Positions 49,369 to 60,388 of a stretch of DNA of 64,000 nucleotides are shown here, in pieces. The position numbers and the translations under genes were made by a program. The DNA comes from Pseudomonas xantholysinigenes. Its GTDB lineage: Bacteria > Pseudomonadota > Gammaproteobacteria > Pseudomonadales > Pseudomonadaceae. The first letter of the stretch is position 1, and each line of letters starts with the position of its first letter. Under the pieces are notes generated by a model, which was given only the letters and a program-made list of their open reading frames with translations, was not told the origin of the DNA and did not search any database. Location: positions 4,371,001 to 4,435,000 of the forward strand of contig NZ_CP077095.1 of assembly GCF_014268885.2 (NCBI RefSeq). Direction: 5' to 3'.

Positions 49369-50655
49369 CTATTGGGCGGCTTTGACTGCGGCGTAGAGTT
49401 TCTTCGCCGCATCCGCCGGATCAGCCTTCGGGTCGTTGATGTAGTTAGTCACCACATCGAAGAACGCGCCCTGCACCGCCAGCGTGGTGGCCATGTTGTG
49501 CGCCATGCTCGGTTGCAGGCCGCCAGTCTTGGCGTCGGCCAGGAAGTCCTTGGCCGCAGTCTGGGCGCAGCTGTCGAAGCCGTACTTGCCCATGTCGGCG
49601 AGCATGTCGTTGCGTACCGGGATCGAGCCCTTGTTGATGCTGAAGACCTTCTGGAAATCCTCGCCCAGCACCTTGCGTGCGATATCCTGCTGGCCCGCCG
49701 CGGTGCCCTTGTCCTTCTGCTTGAACACCACCAGCGAGTCGATGTTGTAGAGGAAGGCCTGGTCGGTGCCGGGGAAGGCTACACATTGGTAGTCCTTGCC
49801 GGCAGTCTTCCTGGCCAGGGTCCATTCGCTTTTGGCCCAGTCGCCCATGATCTGCATGCCGGCCTTGCCGTTGATCACCTTGGCCGCCTCCAGGTTCCAG
49901 TCCTGGCCCTTGCCGTCGGGGTCCATGTAGGTGGCGACTTTCTTCAGCTCGGTGAGCGCCTTGACCATCTCAGGGCCGGTCAGGGCCTTTTCGTCCAGCT
50001 CGACCAGCGCCTTCTTGTAGCCGTCGACGCCCATCACCGAGAGCACCACGCTCTCGAACACGGTGCTGTCCTGCCACGGCTGGCCACCGTGGGCGAGCGG
50101 GATGAAGCCAGCGGCCTTGAGCTTGTCACCGGCGGCATAGAATTCCGCGAGGGTGGTCGGCGCCTTGTCGATGCCGGCCTTCTTGAACACCTCGGGGTTG
50201 ATCCACAGCCAGTTGATGCGGTGGATGTTCACCGGCACCGCCACGTAGTCACCGTCGTACTTCACGGTATCGGCCACTTTCTTGTCGAGCAGGCTGTCCC
50301 ACTTTTCGTCCTTGGCCACATCCTTGAGCACATCGGGATCAAGCAGTCCGGTGGCGGCCCAGTCCTGGATATCCGGGCCCTTGATCTGCGCCACCCCCGG
50401 TGGGTTGCCGGCCACTGCGCGGCTCTTGAGCACGGTCATGGCGGTGGCGCCACCGCCACCGGCCACGGCGCCGTCCTTCCAGGTGAAGCCGTCCTTCTCG
50501 ACCTGGGCCTTGAGCACATCGACCGCGGCTTTTTCGCCACCGGAGGTCCACCAATGGACGACCTCCACGCTGCCTTTGGAGTCGGCGGCCTGGGCGCTGA
50601 GGGAGAACAGGGAAGCGAGGGAAATCGCAGCGGCGAGACGAAGCGTCGGATACAT
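49369..50655 (-). CDS. gtsA: Glucose-binding periplasmic protein
   Basis: A 428-residue cluster B substrate-binding protein. The signal peptide is [19 protein letters not shown]. It has the [15 protein letters not shown] opening of glucose/mannose binding proteins of Pseudomonas and Thermus. Start 50655 follows AAAGGTAT. First gene of gtsABCD. Confidence 0.95.
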   Translation of the reverse strand: MYPTLRLAAAISLASLFSLSAQAADSKGSVEVVHWWTSGGEKAAVDVLKAQVEKDGFTWKDGAVAGGGGATAMTVLKSRAVAGNPPGVAQIKGPDIQDWAATGLLDPDVLKDVAKDEKWDSLLDKKVADTVKYDGDYVAVPVNIHRINWLWINPEVFKKAGIDKAPTTLAEFYAAGDKLKAAGFIPLAHGGQPWQDSTVFESVVLSVMGVDGYKKALVELDEKALTGPEMVKALTELKKVATYMDPDGKGQDWNLEAAKVINGKAGMQIMGDWAKSEWTLARKTAGKDYQCVAFPGTDQAFLYNIDSLVVFKQKDKGTAAGQQDIARKVLGEDFQKVFSINKGSIPVRNDMLADMGKYGFDSCAQTAAKDFLADAKTGGLQPSMAHNMATTLAVQGAFFDVVTNYINDPKADPADAAKKLYAAVKAAQ

Positions 50656-50770
50656 GGGAATACCTTTCTTGTTGTTATGCGAGGCAAGACTGTCGCTTGC
50701 ATGGCATGCAGTGTAGGGAGCGCGCGCCCGGCGCCAGGTAACGAACGGATGCGCGATTGTCATCGTCTGG

Positions 50771-51988
50771 TTACATAGCCAGGGCACTGGCCAGGCTCGG
50801 CGCCAACGGCAGGCGTGGCAGCAGAAGGGCCTGGTAGGCGTGATAGAGATCGGGCTTGCCGCCCCAGATCCGCGCGCTGGGCTGGTTAGTTGGGTCGAGC
50901 TCGTGGTGCCAGCTGCCCTGGGCACGATCGATGAAATGCTCGCCAATGAAATCCCAGAAGCAGCGATACCAGCCCTCGTAGCGCGCCTCGCCCGTGCGCT
51001 GGAGCAAGGCGGCGGCGCAAGCGCTGGCCTCGGCATGCACCCAGTGCAGCCGCTCGCGCACCACCGGGCGGTCGTGCCAGTCGAGGGTGTAGACCAGCCC
51101 CGGCGCGCCGTCGACCTGCCAGGCATGGCGGCAGGCACTGTCGAACAGCCCCCTGGCGGCGGGCAGCAAGGACTCCGGAGCAGGCTGTTGCGCCCGTTGC
51201 AGCGCCGCCTCCAGGTGCAGCACCAGGCGCGCCCACTCGAAGGCATGGCCCGGCGTGGTGCCGTAGGGGCGGAAGCCGTCGGCGGGGTTGTCTCGGTTGT
51301 AGTCGGGCAATGCCTGCCAATGCTCGTCAAAATGCTCGCTGACCCGGAAACCGTCGGCGGCGGCCTGGTTGAGGATCAAACGCTCGACCATCCGCAGGGC
51401 GCGGGCCAGCCAGCGGCTGTCGCCGGTCACATCGGCCAGGGCGAGAAACGCCTCGACGCCGTGCATGTTGCTGTTGGCGCCACGGTAGGCTTCGGCCTGT
51501 TGCCAGTCACGGGAGAACGACTCGCGCAAGCCCCCTTCCTGCTCGCACCAGAAGCGCTGTTCGATCACCCGGATCACCGCGTCCAGCAGCGCCTGGGCCT
51601 GGCCGACGCCCACTACCACCGCCGAGCTGGCGGCCAGGGCGACGAAGGCGTGCAGGTAGGCGGCCTTGCCACTGTCGCCGTGGCCTTCGGGCCGCGCGTA
51701 CCAGCCGTCGTGTTCCTGATCGCGCAGCGGCCCTAGCAGGGCGCCGACGCCATGCTCGACCAGCTCGCGACACCCCGGAACGCCCTGGAGATGGGCCAGG
51801 GCAAAGCTGTGGGTCATGCGCGCGGTGTTCATGGTCTCGGCCAGGGCGCAGCGGGGCAGCCGACCTTCATCGTCGAGGTTGCCGAAGCCTTGGGGCAGAC
51901 GGGATGCCCGGGCGAACGCCAGCAGGCGCAGGGCCTCGGCGTCGAGCCAGGCATGGTGTGTCGGGGAATCGAGCCAGTGGTGGGCCAT
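50771..51988 (-). CDS. AGE-family sugar epimerase/isomerase
   Basis: A 405-residue alpha/alpha-barrel protein of the N-acylglucosamine 2-epimerase type. Typical blocks are [35 protein letters not shown] and the histidine-rich C-terminal HELDP. Members act on free mannose, glucose/mannose or N-acyl sugars. The site beside gts suggests mannose/fructose or glucose isomerisation. Substrate not fixed by sequence. Confidence 0.85.
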   Translation of the reverse strand: MAHHWLDSPTHHAWLDAEALRLLAFARASRLPQGFGNLDDEGRLPRCALAETMNTARMTHSFALAHLQGVPGCRELVEHGVGALLGPLRDQEHDGWYARPEGHGDSGKAAYLHAFVALAASSAVVVGVGQAQALLDAVIRVIEQRFWCEQEGGLRESFSRDWQQAEAYRGANSNMHGVEAFLALADVTGDSRWLARALRMVERLILNQAAADGFRVSEHFDEHWQALPDYNRDNPADGFRPYGTTPGHAFEWARLVLHLEAALQRAQQPAPESLLPAARGLFDSACRHAWQVDGAPGLVYTLDWHDRPVVRERLHWVHAEASACAAALLQRTGEARYEGWYRCFWDFIGEHFIDRAQGSWHHELDPTNQPSARIWGGKPDLYHAYQALLLPRLPLAPSLASALAM

Positions 51989-52093
51989 GGGCTTGGTCTT
52001 CCTTGTTGTTGTCAGCCGATTCTAGTCAGCCGTCCTGGCTGGCATGTCACGAAGACTGGCTCGATTGTCACCATTTAGTGACATCAGTCCCGT

Positions 52094-52222
52094 GTAGGAG
52101 CGGCCTTGCCGAGGCGTCGGACCGGCCGGAAAGGGCTGCAAAGCAGCCCCGGCAATTTCAGCTCTGCGCCGAGATCCCTGGGGCCGCTCTGCGGCCCTTT
52201 CGCGGCGCAAGGCCGCTCCTAC
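52094..52222. repeat. Large imperfect inverted repeat (GTAGGAGCGGCCTTG family)
   Basis: Outer arms GTAGGAGCGGCCTTGCCG and GCGCAAGGCCGCTCCTAC, inner GAAAGGGCTGC / GCGGCCCTTTC. A 30-base piece of its left arm recurs in inverse at 58554-58583. Confidence 0.85.
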
Positions 52223-52233
52223 AGGGGATCGCG

Positions 52234-53688
52234 TCATTCGGCTGTACGGGGTAGGTACAAGGTCACCCGCAACCCACCCTCGCGCAGGTTCAACAGGCTC
52301 ACCTCCCCCCCATGACTGTGGGCGATGTTGCGCGCGATCCCCAGCCCCAACCCATAACCCTGCTGCTGCCCGGCCAGTCGGAAGTGCGGCTCGAACACCT
52401 GCTCCAGACGCTGCTCCGGCACCCCCGGCCCCTGGTCGTCCACCTGCAGGACGAAGCTGTCGGCACTGTCGAGGATCCGCAAGTGCGCCCGCTCGCCGTA
52501 CTTGATGGCATTGTCGATCAGGTTGCCGATGCAGCGGCGCAACGCCAGCGACTTGCCCGGATAAGGCGCCAAGGCGCGCCCCTCCAGGGTGATGCGGCCA
52601 TCGCCCAGGTAAGGCTCGGCCAACATCTCCAGCACCTGGTTGAGGTCGATAGGCTCGATGTTCTCGTGGATGTCGGTGTCCTTCACGCACTGCAAGGCGC
52701 CCTTGACCAGCAGCTCCAGCTCGTCGAGGTCACGGCTGAACTTCGCTTGCAGCTGCTCGTCCTCGAGCAGTTCGACCCGCAGGCGCAGGCGTGTGATCGG
52801 CGTGCGCAGGTCGTGGGACACCGCGCTGAACAACTGCGCACGTTCGGTCAGGTAGCGGCTGATGCGCTCGCGCATGCTGTTGAACGCCCGCCCGACCTCG
52901 ACCACCTCGCTGCCGCCGCCCTCGGCCACCGGCGCCACATCGGCACCCAGCGACAACTCCCGCGCCGCCCGCGCCAGGCGCTTGAGCGGCCGGCTCTGCC
53001 AATGCACCAGCAGGCCGATGAACACCAGCAGCATTACCGTGGTCATGGCCATGAAGCCGATCTGCTGGCGCGGCAGGCGCTCGGCCTCGAGGCTGGTGTA
53101 GGGCTCGGGCAGCAACGAGGCGATGTACAGCCACTCGCCTTCGTCCAGGCGGATCTGGGTCACCAGCACCGGCGGATTGAGCGGCTCCAGGGTCAACGAG
53201 TAATGCGCCCAGGAGCGCGGCAGTTCGTCGAGCTTCAGGCCACTGTTGAAGATACGCAGGTCGTCCGGGCGGACGAATTCGACGGAAATGTCCATCTGTT
53301 GCCCAAGGCGTTCGTGCAGCACTTGCTGGAACACCTCGATCACCGCCTGCTTGCGCGGCGTGACCGGTAAAACCGGCATATCCAGGGGCTTGACGTTGAG
53401 CGAGACGAAAAAGCGCGTGCCACCCATGCTGCGCAATTGGTCAAGGACCATGGGCCGGTAGGCCACCGGTAGCGAGCGGAAGTAACTGACGCTGGCGCTC
53501 ATCGAGTGGGCCAGGCTGCCGGCGCTGGCGCGCAGGCCTTGCAGCTGGCTGGCGCGCAGCTGGGCCACCCAGATCAGGCTGGACAGCCCCTGTGCCAGCA
53601 ACACCACCAGCAGGGTCAGCAGCAGCATGCGCCCCAGCAGCGAGCGCGGCAGCAGGCGCCAGCGGCGCTCGCTAGGCCGGGCAGACAT
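52234..53688 (-). CDS. gtrS: Sensor histidine kinase for glucose uptake
   Basis: A 484-residue inner-membrane kinase. TM1 is MLLLTLLVVLLAQGLSSLIWV; a periplasmic domain follows, then TM2 near MAMTTVMLLVFIGLLVH, a HAMP linker, the H-box SAVSHDLRTPITRL and the N/G boxes (IGNLIDNAIKYG, DQGPGVPE, GYGLGLGIARN). The start at 53688 lies inside the end of gtrR (17-base overlap). It controls OprB and Gts with GtrR. Confidence 0.92.
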   Translation of the reverse strand: MSARPSERRWRLLPRSLLGRMLLLTLLVVLLAQGLSSLIWVAQLRASQLQGLRASAGSLAHSMSASVSYFRSLPVAYRPMVLDQLRSMGGTRFFVSLNVKPLDMPVLPVTPRKQAVIEVFQQVLHERLGQQMDISVEFVRPDDLRIFNSGLKLDELPRSWAHYSLTLEPLNPPVLVTQIRLDEGEWLYIASLLPEPYTSLEAERLPRQQIGFMAMTTVMLLVFIGLLVHWQSRPLKRLARAARELSLGADVAPVAEGGGSEVVEVGRAFNSMRERISRYLTERAQLFSAVSHDLRTPITRLRLRVELLEDEQLQAKFSRDLDELELLVKGALQCVKDTDIHENIEPIDLNQVLEMLAEPYLGDGRITLEGRALAPYPGKSLALRRCIGNLIDNAIKYGERAHLRILDSADSFVLQVDDQGPGVPEQRLEQVFEPHFRLAGQQQGYGLGLGIARNIAHSHGGEVSLLNLREGGLRVTLYLPRTAE

Positions 53689-54394
53689 TGGCCGCCAGCA
53701 GGTAGCCGCTGCCACGCACGGTGCGTATCAGCCGAGGGGGCTTTTCGGTGTCGCGCAGGCGCTGGCGCAAACGGCTGACCGCCATGTCGACGATCCGGTC
53801 CAGCGGCATCGGTTCGCGGCCACGGGTGGCGTTGCCGATGGTGTCGCGGTCGAGAATCTGCTGCGGGTGGTCGAGGAACAGCTTGAGCAAGGCGAAATCG
53901 GCGCCGGAGAGAATCACCTCCTCGCCATCGCGGTGGAACAGGCGATGGCTGACCGTGTCCAGGCGCCAGTCGTCGAAGGCCAGCACCGCGCTGGCCGGCA
54001 CTGCCTGGCCGAAATCGGCGCGGCGCAGCAGCGCCTTGATGCGTGCCTGCAATTCGCGCGGGCTGAAGGGTTTGCCCAGATAGTCGTCGGCGCCCAGTTC
54101 CAGGCCAATGACCCGATCGGCCTCATCGGAGCTGGCGGTGAGCATAATGATCGGCACCCGCGCCTGGCGTGGGTGCTCGCGCACCCAGCGGCACAGGCTG
54201 AAACCGTCCTCGTCGGGCAGCATCACGTCGAGGATCACCAGGTCGTAGGGGCTGGCGTCCAGGGCGCGGCGAAAGCCCTGGCCATCGGGTTCGGCATGGA
54301 CCTGCAGGCCGCAGCGGGCCAGGTAGCTCTGCAGTAATTCGCGGATGTCCTGATCGTCATCGACCATCAGAATCGATTTGCCGGCAGTGCTCAC
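53672..54394 (-). CDS. gtrR: OmpR-type response regulator
   Basis: A 240-residue regulator (also called gltR). The receiver domain has DDD near the start (MVDDDQDIRE), the phosphorylated aspartate in VILDVMLPDEDG, and lysine in LGKPFSPRELQ. The C-terminal winged helix includes IVDMAVSRLRQRL and IRTVRGSGYLL. Start is GTG 54394, with GAGGAC upstream. Confidence 0.93.
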   Translation of the reverse strand: MSTAGKSILMVDDDQDIRELLQSYLARCGLQVHAEPDGQGFRRALDASPYDLVILDVMLPDEDGFSLCRWVREHPRQARVPIIMLTASSDEADRVIGLELGADDYLGKPFSPRELQARIKALLRRADFGQAVPASAVLAFDDWRLDTVSHRLFHRDGEEVILSGADFALLKLFLDHPQQILDRDTIGNATRGREPMPLDRIVDMAVSRLRQRLRDTEKPPRLIRTVRGSGYLLAANVCPA

Positions 54395-54478
54395 AATGGT
54401 CAGTCCTCTTGTAAACGCAGGTCTTCATGCCTGCTGTACGGGCTGCTGTGGGAGCCGGTTTACCTGCTCCCGCAGGGC

Positions 54479-55435
54479 TCAGTGTTGCATTGACTGCTGC
54501 AGTGCCACCCCGGCGCCCAGCAACCCGGAAAACTCCGCCGTCACCAGCCATACCGGCACCCCGGCGAAATAGCCGCTCATGCAGCCCTTGTCGGCGAAAC
54601 TCGCGGCGAACCCACTGCGCAGGAACAGCTCGGCAAAACGCGGGATCACCCCGCCGACGATGTACACCCCGCCTCGAGCGCCCAGGGTGAGCACATTGTT
54701 GCCCGCCACCCGCCCAAGAAACCGGCAGAACTGCTCGATCACCGCCAACGCCCGAGGCTCGCCGGCCAGGGCCGCGTCAGTGAGCTGCGCCGGGCTCTTG
54801 TGCGTCGGCGTGGCGCCATCGAGCGTGCAGATAGCCTGGTACAAGCGCACCAGCCCGCCACCACTGAGCACGGTCTCGGCGCTGACATGGCCGATCTGCC
54901 GATGGATCTCCTGGTGGATCGCCGCCTCGCGGGCATTGCCCACCGGCAGGTCGACATGCCCGCCCTCCCCCGGCAGCGCCAGCCACTGCTCGCCCAGGCG
55001 CAGCAGGCTGCCCACGCCCAGGCCGGTGCCGGGGCCGATCACCAGCGCCGGGCGCGACGAGTCGGCCTTACCGGCGCAGACCTCGCGGCACTCAGCGTCA
55101 CGCAGGCGGGTCATGCCCAGGGCCATGGCGGAGAAATCGTTGATCAGCAACAGCCGCTCGACCTGCAGCGCCTGGCAGAAGGCGCTGCGGCTGAGCCGCC
55201 AGTGGTTGTTGGTAAAGCGGAACTCATCGCCATCCACCGGCCCGGCCACCGCCAGGCATACCGCCGCCAGGCCGCCACGGGCGATGCCCTGATCGGCCAG
55301 GTAGGCCTCGATGGCCTGCTCGGGGCTGGTGAAGTCGGCGGTGGCCAACACTTGCACCGCATGCAGATCATTGTCCCGCCACAAGGCGAAACGTGCGTTG
55401 GTACCCCCGATATCACCAACCAGCAGGGCATTCAT
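54479..55435 (-). CDS. glk: Glucokinase
   Basis: A 318-residue ROK-distinct, E. coli Glk-type kinase with [15 protein letters not shown] (phosphate loop), [12 protein letters not shown] and [11 protein letters not shown]. It overlaps the end of edd by four bases (ATGA), so it is translated with it. Confidence 0.96.
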   Translation of the reverse strand: MNALLVGDIGGTNARFALWRDNDLHAVQVLATADFTSPEQAIEAYLADQGIARGGLAAVCLAVAGPVDGDEFRFTNNHWRLSRSAFCQALQVERLLLINDFSAMALGMTRLRDAECREVCAGKADSSRPALVIGPGTGLGVGSLLRLGEQWLALPGEGGHVDLPVGNAREAAIHQEIHRQIGHVSAETVLSGGGLVRLYQAICTLDGATPTHKSPAQLTDAALAGEPRALAVIEQFCRFLGRVAGNNVLTLGARGGVYIVGGVIPRFAELFLRSGFAASFADKGCMSGYFAGVPVWLVTAEFSGLLGAGVALQQSMQH

Positions 55436-57258
55436 TCAAGGTGCTCCAGAGCCGAGGTAAAGGCGCTCGCGCCCTTTTCGGCGGAACTGAACGCCACGCG
55501 CATGAAGCCGAACAGCTCGCGCCCGCATCCCAGGTCGTTACCCTTGGGTGGCTCGGGCAGCTCACGGCTGGCCAGTTCCTCGGCCGAAACCATGATCCGC
55601 AGCGTGCCTTCGGCACCATCGACACGCACGATATCACCATCGCGCACCCGCGCCAGCGGGCCGCCGTCGAAGGCTTCCGGGCACACGTGGATGGCCGCCG
55701 GGATCTTGCCCGAGGCGCCAGACATGCGCCCGTCGGTAACCAGCGCCACCTTGAAGCCACGGTCCTGCAGCACGCCGAGGAACGGTGTGAGCTTGTGCAA
55801 CTCAGGCATGCCATTGCAACGCGGGCCCTGGAAACGCACCACGGCGACGAAGTCGCGCTCAAGCTCGCCGGCCTTGAATGCATCGGCCAGGGCCTGCTGG
55901 TCATGGAACACCCGGGCCGGCGCCTCGACCACCCGATGCTCGGGCGCCACGGCAGAAACTTTCATCACCCCGCGCCCGAGGTTGCCATCCATCACCCGCA
56001 GGCCACCCTCGGCGGAGAATGGCCGCGCCACCGGGCGCAGGATGCTTTCGTCGAGGCTGTCCTTAGGCCCTTCGCGCCAGACCAGTTGGCCATCCTCGAG
56101 GAACGGCTCCTGGGTGTAGTGGCGCAGGCCATGCCCGGCCACGGTGTTGACGTCCTCGTGCAGCAACCCGGCGTCGAGCAGTTCGCGAATGAGGAAGGCC
56201 ATGCCGCCGGAGGCCTGGAAGTGGTTGATGTCGGCCTTGCCGTTCGGATAGACGTGGGACAGCGTCGGCACCACCTCGGACAGGTCGGCCATGTCTTGCC
56301 AGGTCAGCTGGATGCCGGCGGCCTGGGCGATGGCTGGAATGTGCAGGGTGTGGTTGGTCGAGCCGCCAGTGGCGTGCAGGGCAACGATCGAGTTGACCAG
56401 CGCCTTCTCATCGACGATCTCGCCGATGGGCATGAAGTTGCCGCTGGCCTTGGTCATGCGCGTGACCTGACGCGCGGCCTCGGCGGTGAGGGCGTCGCGC
56501 AGCGGCGTGTAGGGATTGACGAACGAAGCGCCCGGCAGGTGCAGGCCCATCACTTCCATCACCAGCTGGTTGGTGTTGGCGGTACCGTAGAAGGTACAGG
56601 TGCCCGGGCCGTGGTAGCTCTTCATTTCCGATTCGAGCAGTTCCTCGCGGCTCGCCTTGCCCTCGGCGTAGCGCTGGCGCACATCGGCCTTCTCCTTGTT
56701 GGAGATGCCCGACACCATCGGCCCGCCCGGCACGAAAACGGTGGGCAGGTGGCCGAAACGCAGCGCGCCCATCATCAGCCCAGGCACGATCTTGTCGCAG
56801 ATGCCCAGCATCAGGGCAGCGTCGAACATGTTGTGCGACAGGGCGATGGCGGTAGACATGGCGATCACTTCGCGGCTGGCGATGGCCAGTTCCATGCCCG
56901 GCTCGCCCTGGGTCACGCCGTCGCACATGGCTGGCACGCCACCGGCGAACTGGCCGACCGAGCCGATCTCGCGCAGCGCCTGTTTGATTTGTTCGGGGAA
57001 GTGCTGGTACGGCTGGTGGGCCGAGAGCATGTCGTTGTAGGCCGAGACGATGGCCACGTTGGCGGCGTTCATCAACCGCAGGGTCTGCTTGTCGTCCCCG
57101 CCGCAACCCGCCACGCCATGGGCGAAGTTGGCGCACTGCAGGTGGGCGCGCATGGGTCCGTCACTGGCCGCGCCGCGGATCAGCTCAAGGTAGCGTTCAC
57201 GGGTACGGCGGCTGCGGGCGATGAGCCGTTCGGTGACCTCAAGGATGCGCGGGTGCAT
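55432..57258 (-). CDS. edd: 6-phosphogluconate dehydratase
   Basis: A 608-residue IlvD/Edd-family [4Fe-4S] dehydratase making KDPG. Cluster-binding cysteines lie in [13 protein letters not shown], in ICDKIVPG and in [24 protein letters not shown] is the family C-terminal motif. First gene of edd-glk(-gtrR-gtrS), divergent from gap; HexR sites between them. Confidence 0.97.
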   Translation of the reverse strand: MHPRILEVTERLIARSRRTRERYLELIRGAASDGPMRAHLQCANFAHGVAGCGGDDKQTLRLMNAANVAIVSAYNDMLSAHQPYQHFPEQIKQALREIGSVGQFAGGVPAMCDGVTQGEPGMELAIASREVIAMSTAIALSHNMFDAALMLGICDKIVPGLMMGALRFGHLPTVFVPGGPMVSGISNKEKADVRQRYAEGKASREELLESEMKSYHGPGTCTFYGTANTNQLVMEVMGLHLPGASFVNPYTPLRDALTAEAARQVTRMTKASGNFMPIGEIVDEKALVNSIVALHATGGSTNHTLHIPAIAQAAGIQLTWQDMADLSEVVPTLSHVYPNGKADINHFQASGGMAFLIRELLDAGLLHEDVNTVAGHGLRHYTQEPFLEDGQLVWREGPKDSLDESILRPVARPFSAEGGLRVMDGNLGRGVMKVSAVAPEHRVVEAPARVFHDQQALADAFKAGELERDFVAVVRFQGPRCNGMPELHKLTPFLGVLQDRGFKVALVTDGRMSGASGKIPAAIHVCPEAFDGGPLARVRDGDIVRVDGAEGTLRIMVSAEELASRELPEPPKGNDLGCGRELFGFMRVAFSSAEKGASAFTSALEHLE

Positions 57259-57380
57259 GTACTGGACTCCAGGCTAACGGTAAGGGTGGTTTTACCAGGG
57301 ACTGTCCCTCCAAACGATTGCGACCTAGGCTCTGGATAGAGGCTTCTGGTCCGTTTGCGACGGTGTAATCCGACCACTCG

Positions 57381-57396
57381 TTGTATGTTTAAACAA
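57381..57396. promoter_or_regulatory. HexR site, edd side
   Basis: TTGT-ATGTTTAA-ACAA fits TTGT-N8-ACAA exactly; 123 bases upstream of edd. Confidence 0.75.
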
Positions 57397-57443
57397 AATA
57401 CTGCCAGCAAAAAGGCTTGTTTTCTATCTCTCGGTGAATAATC

Positions 57444-57458
57444 TTGTTATTCCAACAA
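57444..57458. promoter_or_regulatory. HexR site, gap side
   Basis: TTGT-TATTCCA-ACAA fits TTGT-N7-ACAA exactly; 66 bases upstream of gap. Confidence 0.78.
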
Positions 57459-57523
57459 CAAAACCGTTTCAGTGAAGCTGTCCTTTGTGCCACAGCCTTC
57501 ACCCGACTGCCAGAGGTAACGTC

Positions 57524-58525
57524 ATGACCCTACGCATCGCCATCAACGGATTCGGCCGCATCGGACGCAACGTTCTGCGCGCACTCTACACCCACGGCTA
57601 CCGCCAGGACCTGCAGGTCGTCGCCATCAACGACCTGGGCGACAGCGCGATGAACGCCCACCTGCTCAAGTTCGACAGCGTCCACGGCATCTTCGACGCC
57701 AGTGTCGAGGCCGACCACGAAAGCCTCACCGTCAACGGCGACCGCATCGCCGTCAGCGCCATCCGCAATCCCGCCGAACTGCCATGGAAAGCCCTGGGCA
57801 TCGATGTGGTGTTCGAGTGCACCGGGCTGTTCACCGAACGCGCCAAGGCGGCCGCGCACCTGGCCGCTGGCGCCGGCAAGGTGATCGTCAGCGCCCCGGC
57901 CAAGGGCGCCGACGCCACCGTGGTCTACGGCGTCAACCACGACGTGCTGCGGGCCTCGCACCAGGTCATTTCCAACGCCTCGTGCACCACCAACTGCCTG
58001 GCGCCGATCGCCCAGGTGCTGCACCGCGAGTTCGGTATCGAGCAGGGCCTGATGACCACCATCCATGCCTACACCAACGACCAGGTGCTCACCGACGTCT
58101 ACCACAGCGACCCCTACCGCGCGCGTTCGGCCACCCAGTCGATGATCCCGAGCAAGACCGGCGCCGCCGAGGCGGTGGGCCTGGTGCTGCCAGAGCTGGC
58201 CGGCAAGCTCACCGGCATGGCGGTGCGGGTGCCGGTGATCAATGTGTCGTTGGTCGACCTCACCGTGAACCTGCAGCGCGAAACCACGGTCGATGAGGTC
58301 AACCAGCTGTTCCTCGAAGCCAGCCGGCATTCGCGGGTGCTGGGCTACAACGCCCTGCCGCTGGTGTCGTGCGACTTCAACCACAACCCGCTGTCGTCGA
58401 TCTTCGACGCCAACCATACCCGCGCCAACGGGCGCATGCTCAAGGTCTTGGCCTGGTACGACAACGAGTGGGGCTTCTCCAACCGCATGCTGGACAACTG
58501 CCTGGCGTTGTTCAACGCCAGGTGA
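57524..58525 (+). CDS. gap: Glyceraldehyde-3-phosphate dehydrogenase, type I
   Basis: A 333-residue enzyme. The start at 57524 has AGAGGTAA upstream and gives the Rossmann start [16 protein letters not shown]. The active-site cysteine is in [13 protein letters not shown]-terminal [12 protein letters not shown] is typical. It uses the triose made by Eda; regulated with edd by HexR. Confidence 0.97.
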   Translation: MTLRIAINGFGRIGRNVLRALYTHGYRQDLQVVAINDLGDSAMNAHLLKFDSVHGIFDASVEADHESLTVNGDRIAVSAIRNPAELPWKALGIDVVFECTGLFTERAKAAAHLAAGAGKVIVSAPAKGADATVVYGVNHDVLRASHQVISNASCTTNCLAPIAQVLHREFGIEQGLMTTIHAYTNDQVLTDVYHSDPYRARSATQSMIPSKTGAAEAVGLVLPELAGKLTGMAVRVPVINVSLVDLTVNLQRETTVDEVNQLFLEASRHSRVLGYNALPLVSCDFNHNPLSSIFDANHTRANGRMLKVLAWYDNEWGFSNRMLDNCLALFNAR

Positions 58526-58540
58526 ATACTTGCGCGGCCC

Positions 58541-58585
58541 CTGTGGGAGCGGCCGGTCCGACGCCTCGGCAAGGCCGCTCCTACA
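58541..58585. repeat. Short inverted repeat (GTGGGAGCGGCC/GGCCGCTCCTAC)
   Basis: A hairpin after gap. Its right part is the inverse of the left arm of the 52094 element. Confidence 0.8.
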
Positions 58586-58647
58586 CGGATCGCGTTGACC
58601 GCAATATTTACCTGTTCGTGACATTTCCGCGCTTGACCTTCAGCATG

Positions 58648-58667
58648 GATGATAAGCATTATCATTC
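58648..58667. promoter_or_regulatory. Fur box
   Basis: GATGATAAGCATTATCATTC contains the palindrome GATAA-GCA-TTATC and follows the Fur consensus closely. It lies 27 bases before the ECF sigma start. Confidence 0.78.
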
Positions 58668-58693
58668 ACCCGAAAAGCGCCCCAGGTTTCCCC

Positions 58694-59206
58694 GTGAGTC
58701 AGTCCCGGTTCAACTCGATTTTCCTCGTCCAGCGCCTCAGCCTGCTGCGTACCCTGCAACGCATGGTAGGCAATCCGAGCACGGCCGAGGACCTGCTGCA
58801 GGAAACCTACCTGCGGGTGACCCGCGCCCTGGGTGAACGCCCCATCGAGCACCTTGAGCCGTTCGTCTTCCAGACCGCGCGCAACCTCGCCCTGGACCAC
58901 CTGCGCGCGCGCCGTGTGCAGGCCCGCACCCTGGTCGACGACGTGCCCGAACAGGTGCTGCACAACGTCGCAGCCCCGGCGGGCAGCAGCGAAGATGCCG
59001 CCCACGCCGAACAACTGCTCAAGCACCTGAGCGTGAGCCTGGGCCAACTCAGCGAGCGCCAGCAACGCATCTTCATCCTCAGCCGCCTGCACGGCGCCAG
59101 CTACCTGGAGATCGCCGAACAATTGCAGGTCTCCGCCAGCACGGTGCAGAAGGAGCTGAAACTGATCATGGCCATCTGCATGGGCGTGGCCGATCGTCAC
59201 CAGTGA
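58694..59206 (+). CDS. hxuI: ECF sigma factor, FecI/HxuI type
   Basis: A 170-residue sigma-70 ECF factor. Start GTG 58694 (VSQSRFNSIFLVQRL) matches Pseudomonas homologues. The sigma-2 region is STAEDLLQETYLRV...VFQTARNLALDHLRAR and the sigma-4 region RQQRIFILSRLHGASYLEIAEQL. It is preceded by a Fur box and followed by its FecR-type regulator and a heme receptor, so it should be made in iron limitation and activate heme uptake. The hxu name is by likeness to P. aeruginosa. Confidence 0.88.
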   Translation: MSQSRFNSIFLVQRLSLLRTLQRMVGNPSTAEDLLQETYLRVTRALGERPIEHLEPFVFQTARNLALDHLRARRVQARTLVDDVPEQVLHNVAAPAGSSEDAAHAEQLLKHLSVSLGQLSERQQRIFILSRLHGASYLEIAEQLQVSASTVQKELKLIMAICMGVADRHQ

Positions 59207-59299
59207 CGCGACCGCTCGCCGCTGGCATGCGCAAAGCCCTTGCCATGCGCCGGGCCTGCACCGATCATGCGCAAAAAACGCACCCCGCAAGGATCCCCC

Positions 59300-60262
59300 G
59301 TGACTCAGCCGTCCCCGCCTCGCCCGACAGCCGCCGCGCCTGACGCCCGCGCCCGTGCCCGCGAAGAAGCGCTGGACTGGTTGATCCGCCTGCAATGCGC
59401 CGACGCGCACGACACCCAAGCCTTCGAACACTGGCTCGGCGCCAATGCCGAAAACGCCGAGGCCTATGTCGAGGCCGAGGCATTGTGGAACGGCGCACCG
59501 CTGCGCCAGGCCGCCGGCCAGTTGCACCAGCGGCGCAGACACTCGCTGGGCGGGCGCCTGCGCCGCCACTGGAAACCACTGGCCAGCGCCGCGGTGCTGC
59601 TGGTCGGGCTGTTCACCTTCGGCAACCTGCCGGTGCGCTTGCAGGCCGACCACCTGACCGTGGTCGGCGAGCGCCAGCGCCTGCAGTTGGAGGACGGCGC
59701 CAAGGTGCTGCTCAACACCAATTCGGCCTTTGCCAGCGATGTGCGCGAAGGCCGCCAGGTCGCCCGTCTGCTGCAAGGCGAGGCGTATTTCCAGGTGCCA
59801 GCCAGCAGCCAGTCGGTACTGGAGGTACAAGCCGGGCCGTTGCGCGCCAGCGTGCACGATACCGACTTCGCCGTGCGTTACCTCGACGGCGAGGCCCAGG
59901 TCCGCGTGCAACGCGGCGATGTCGACCTGCAAGGCGCGCGCGACCAGCGCATCCGCCTCAGTGCCGGTGACAGCATCAGCGTCGGCCCCCAGGGCTTCGG
60001 TCAGCGCCAGCGCCCCGACCTGCGCCACGACCTGGCCTGGATCGAAGGCCGCCTGGTGTTCGAGAACTGCCCGCTGAGCCAGGTGCTCGCCGAGGTCCGC
60101 CGCTATTACCCGGGCTGGATCATCAGCCGCAACGCGCAACTGGAGCAGGTCGCGGTCACCGGCAACTACCGCCTCGACCAGCCGCTGGAAACCCTGCGCG
60201 CCCTCGCCCACATCACCTCGGCGCAACTGCACGAGTACCCGGCGCTGGTCATTCTCAACTGA
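59300..60262 (+). CDS. hxuR: FecR-type anti-sigma regulator
   Basis: A 320-residue inner-membrane regulator. GTG 59300 with AAGGA six bases upstream is preferred over ATGs at 59240 and 59267. N-terminal cytoplasmic DUF4880-like part (EEALDWLIRLQ...FEHWLGANAENAEAYVEAE), one TM near LASAAVLLVGLFTFG, then a periplasmic FecR domain ending in an STN-like region. It transmits receptor occupancy to the ECF sigma factor. Confidence 0.88.
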   Translation: MTQPSPPRPTAAAPDARARAREEALDWLIRLQCADAHDTQAFEHWLGANAENAEAYVEAEALWNGAPLRQAAGQLHQRRRHSLGGRLRRHWKPLASAAVLLVGLFTFGNLPVRLQADHLTVVGERQRLQLEDGAKVLLNTNSAFASDVREGRQVARLLQGEAYFQVPASSQSVLEVQAGPLRASVHDTDFAVRYLDGEAQVRVQRGDVDLQGARDQRIRLSAGDSISVGPQGFGQRQRPDLRHDLAWIEGRLVFENCPLSQVLAEVRRYYPGWIISRNAQLEQVAVTGNYRLDQPLETLRALAHITSAQLHEYPALVILN

Positions 60263-60388
60263 CGGCAAAGTTTTTTTACGCGATCACCCTGCCTAGCCCG
60301 TCTCGTTATAGCCAATACGATTGATTCTCGTTCGAAAACGAGAACAGCCACTTGCCTATGACACTTCGCGCGACAGGGAGCGCTCTCG

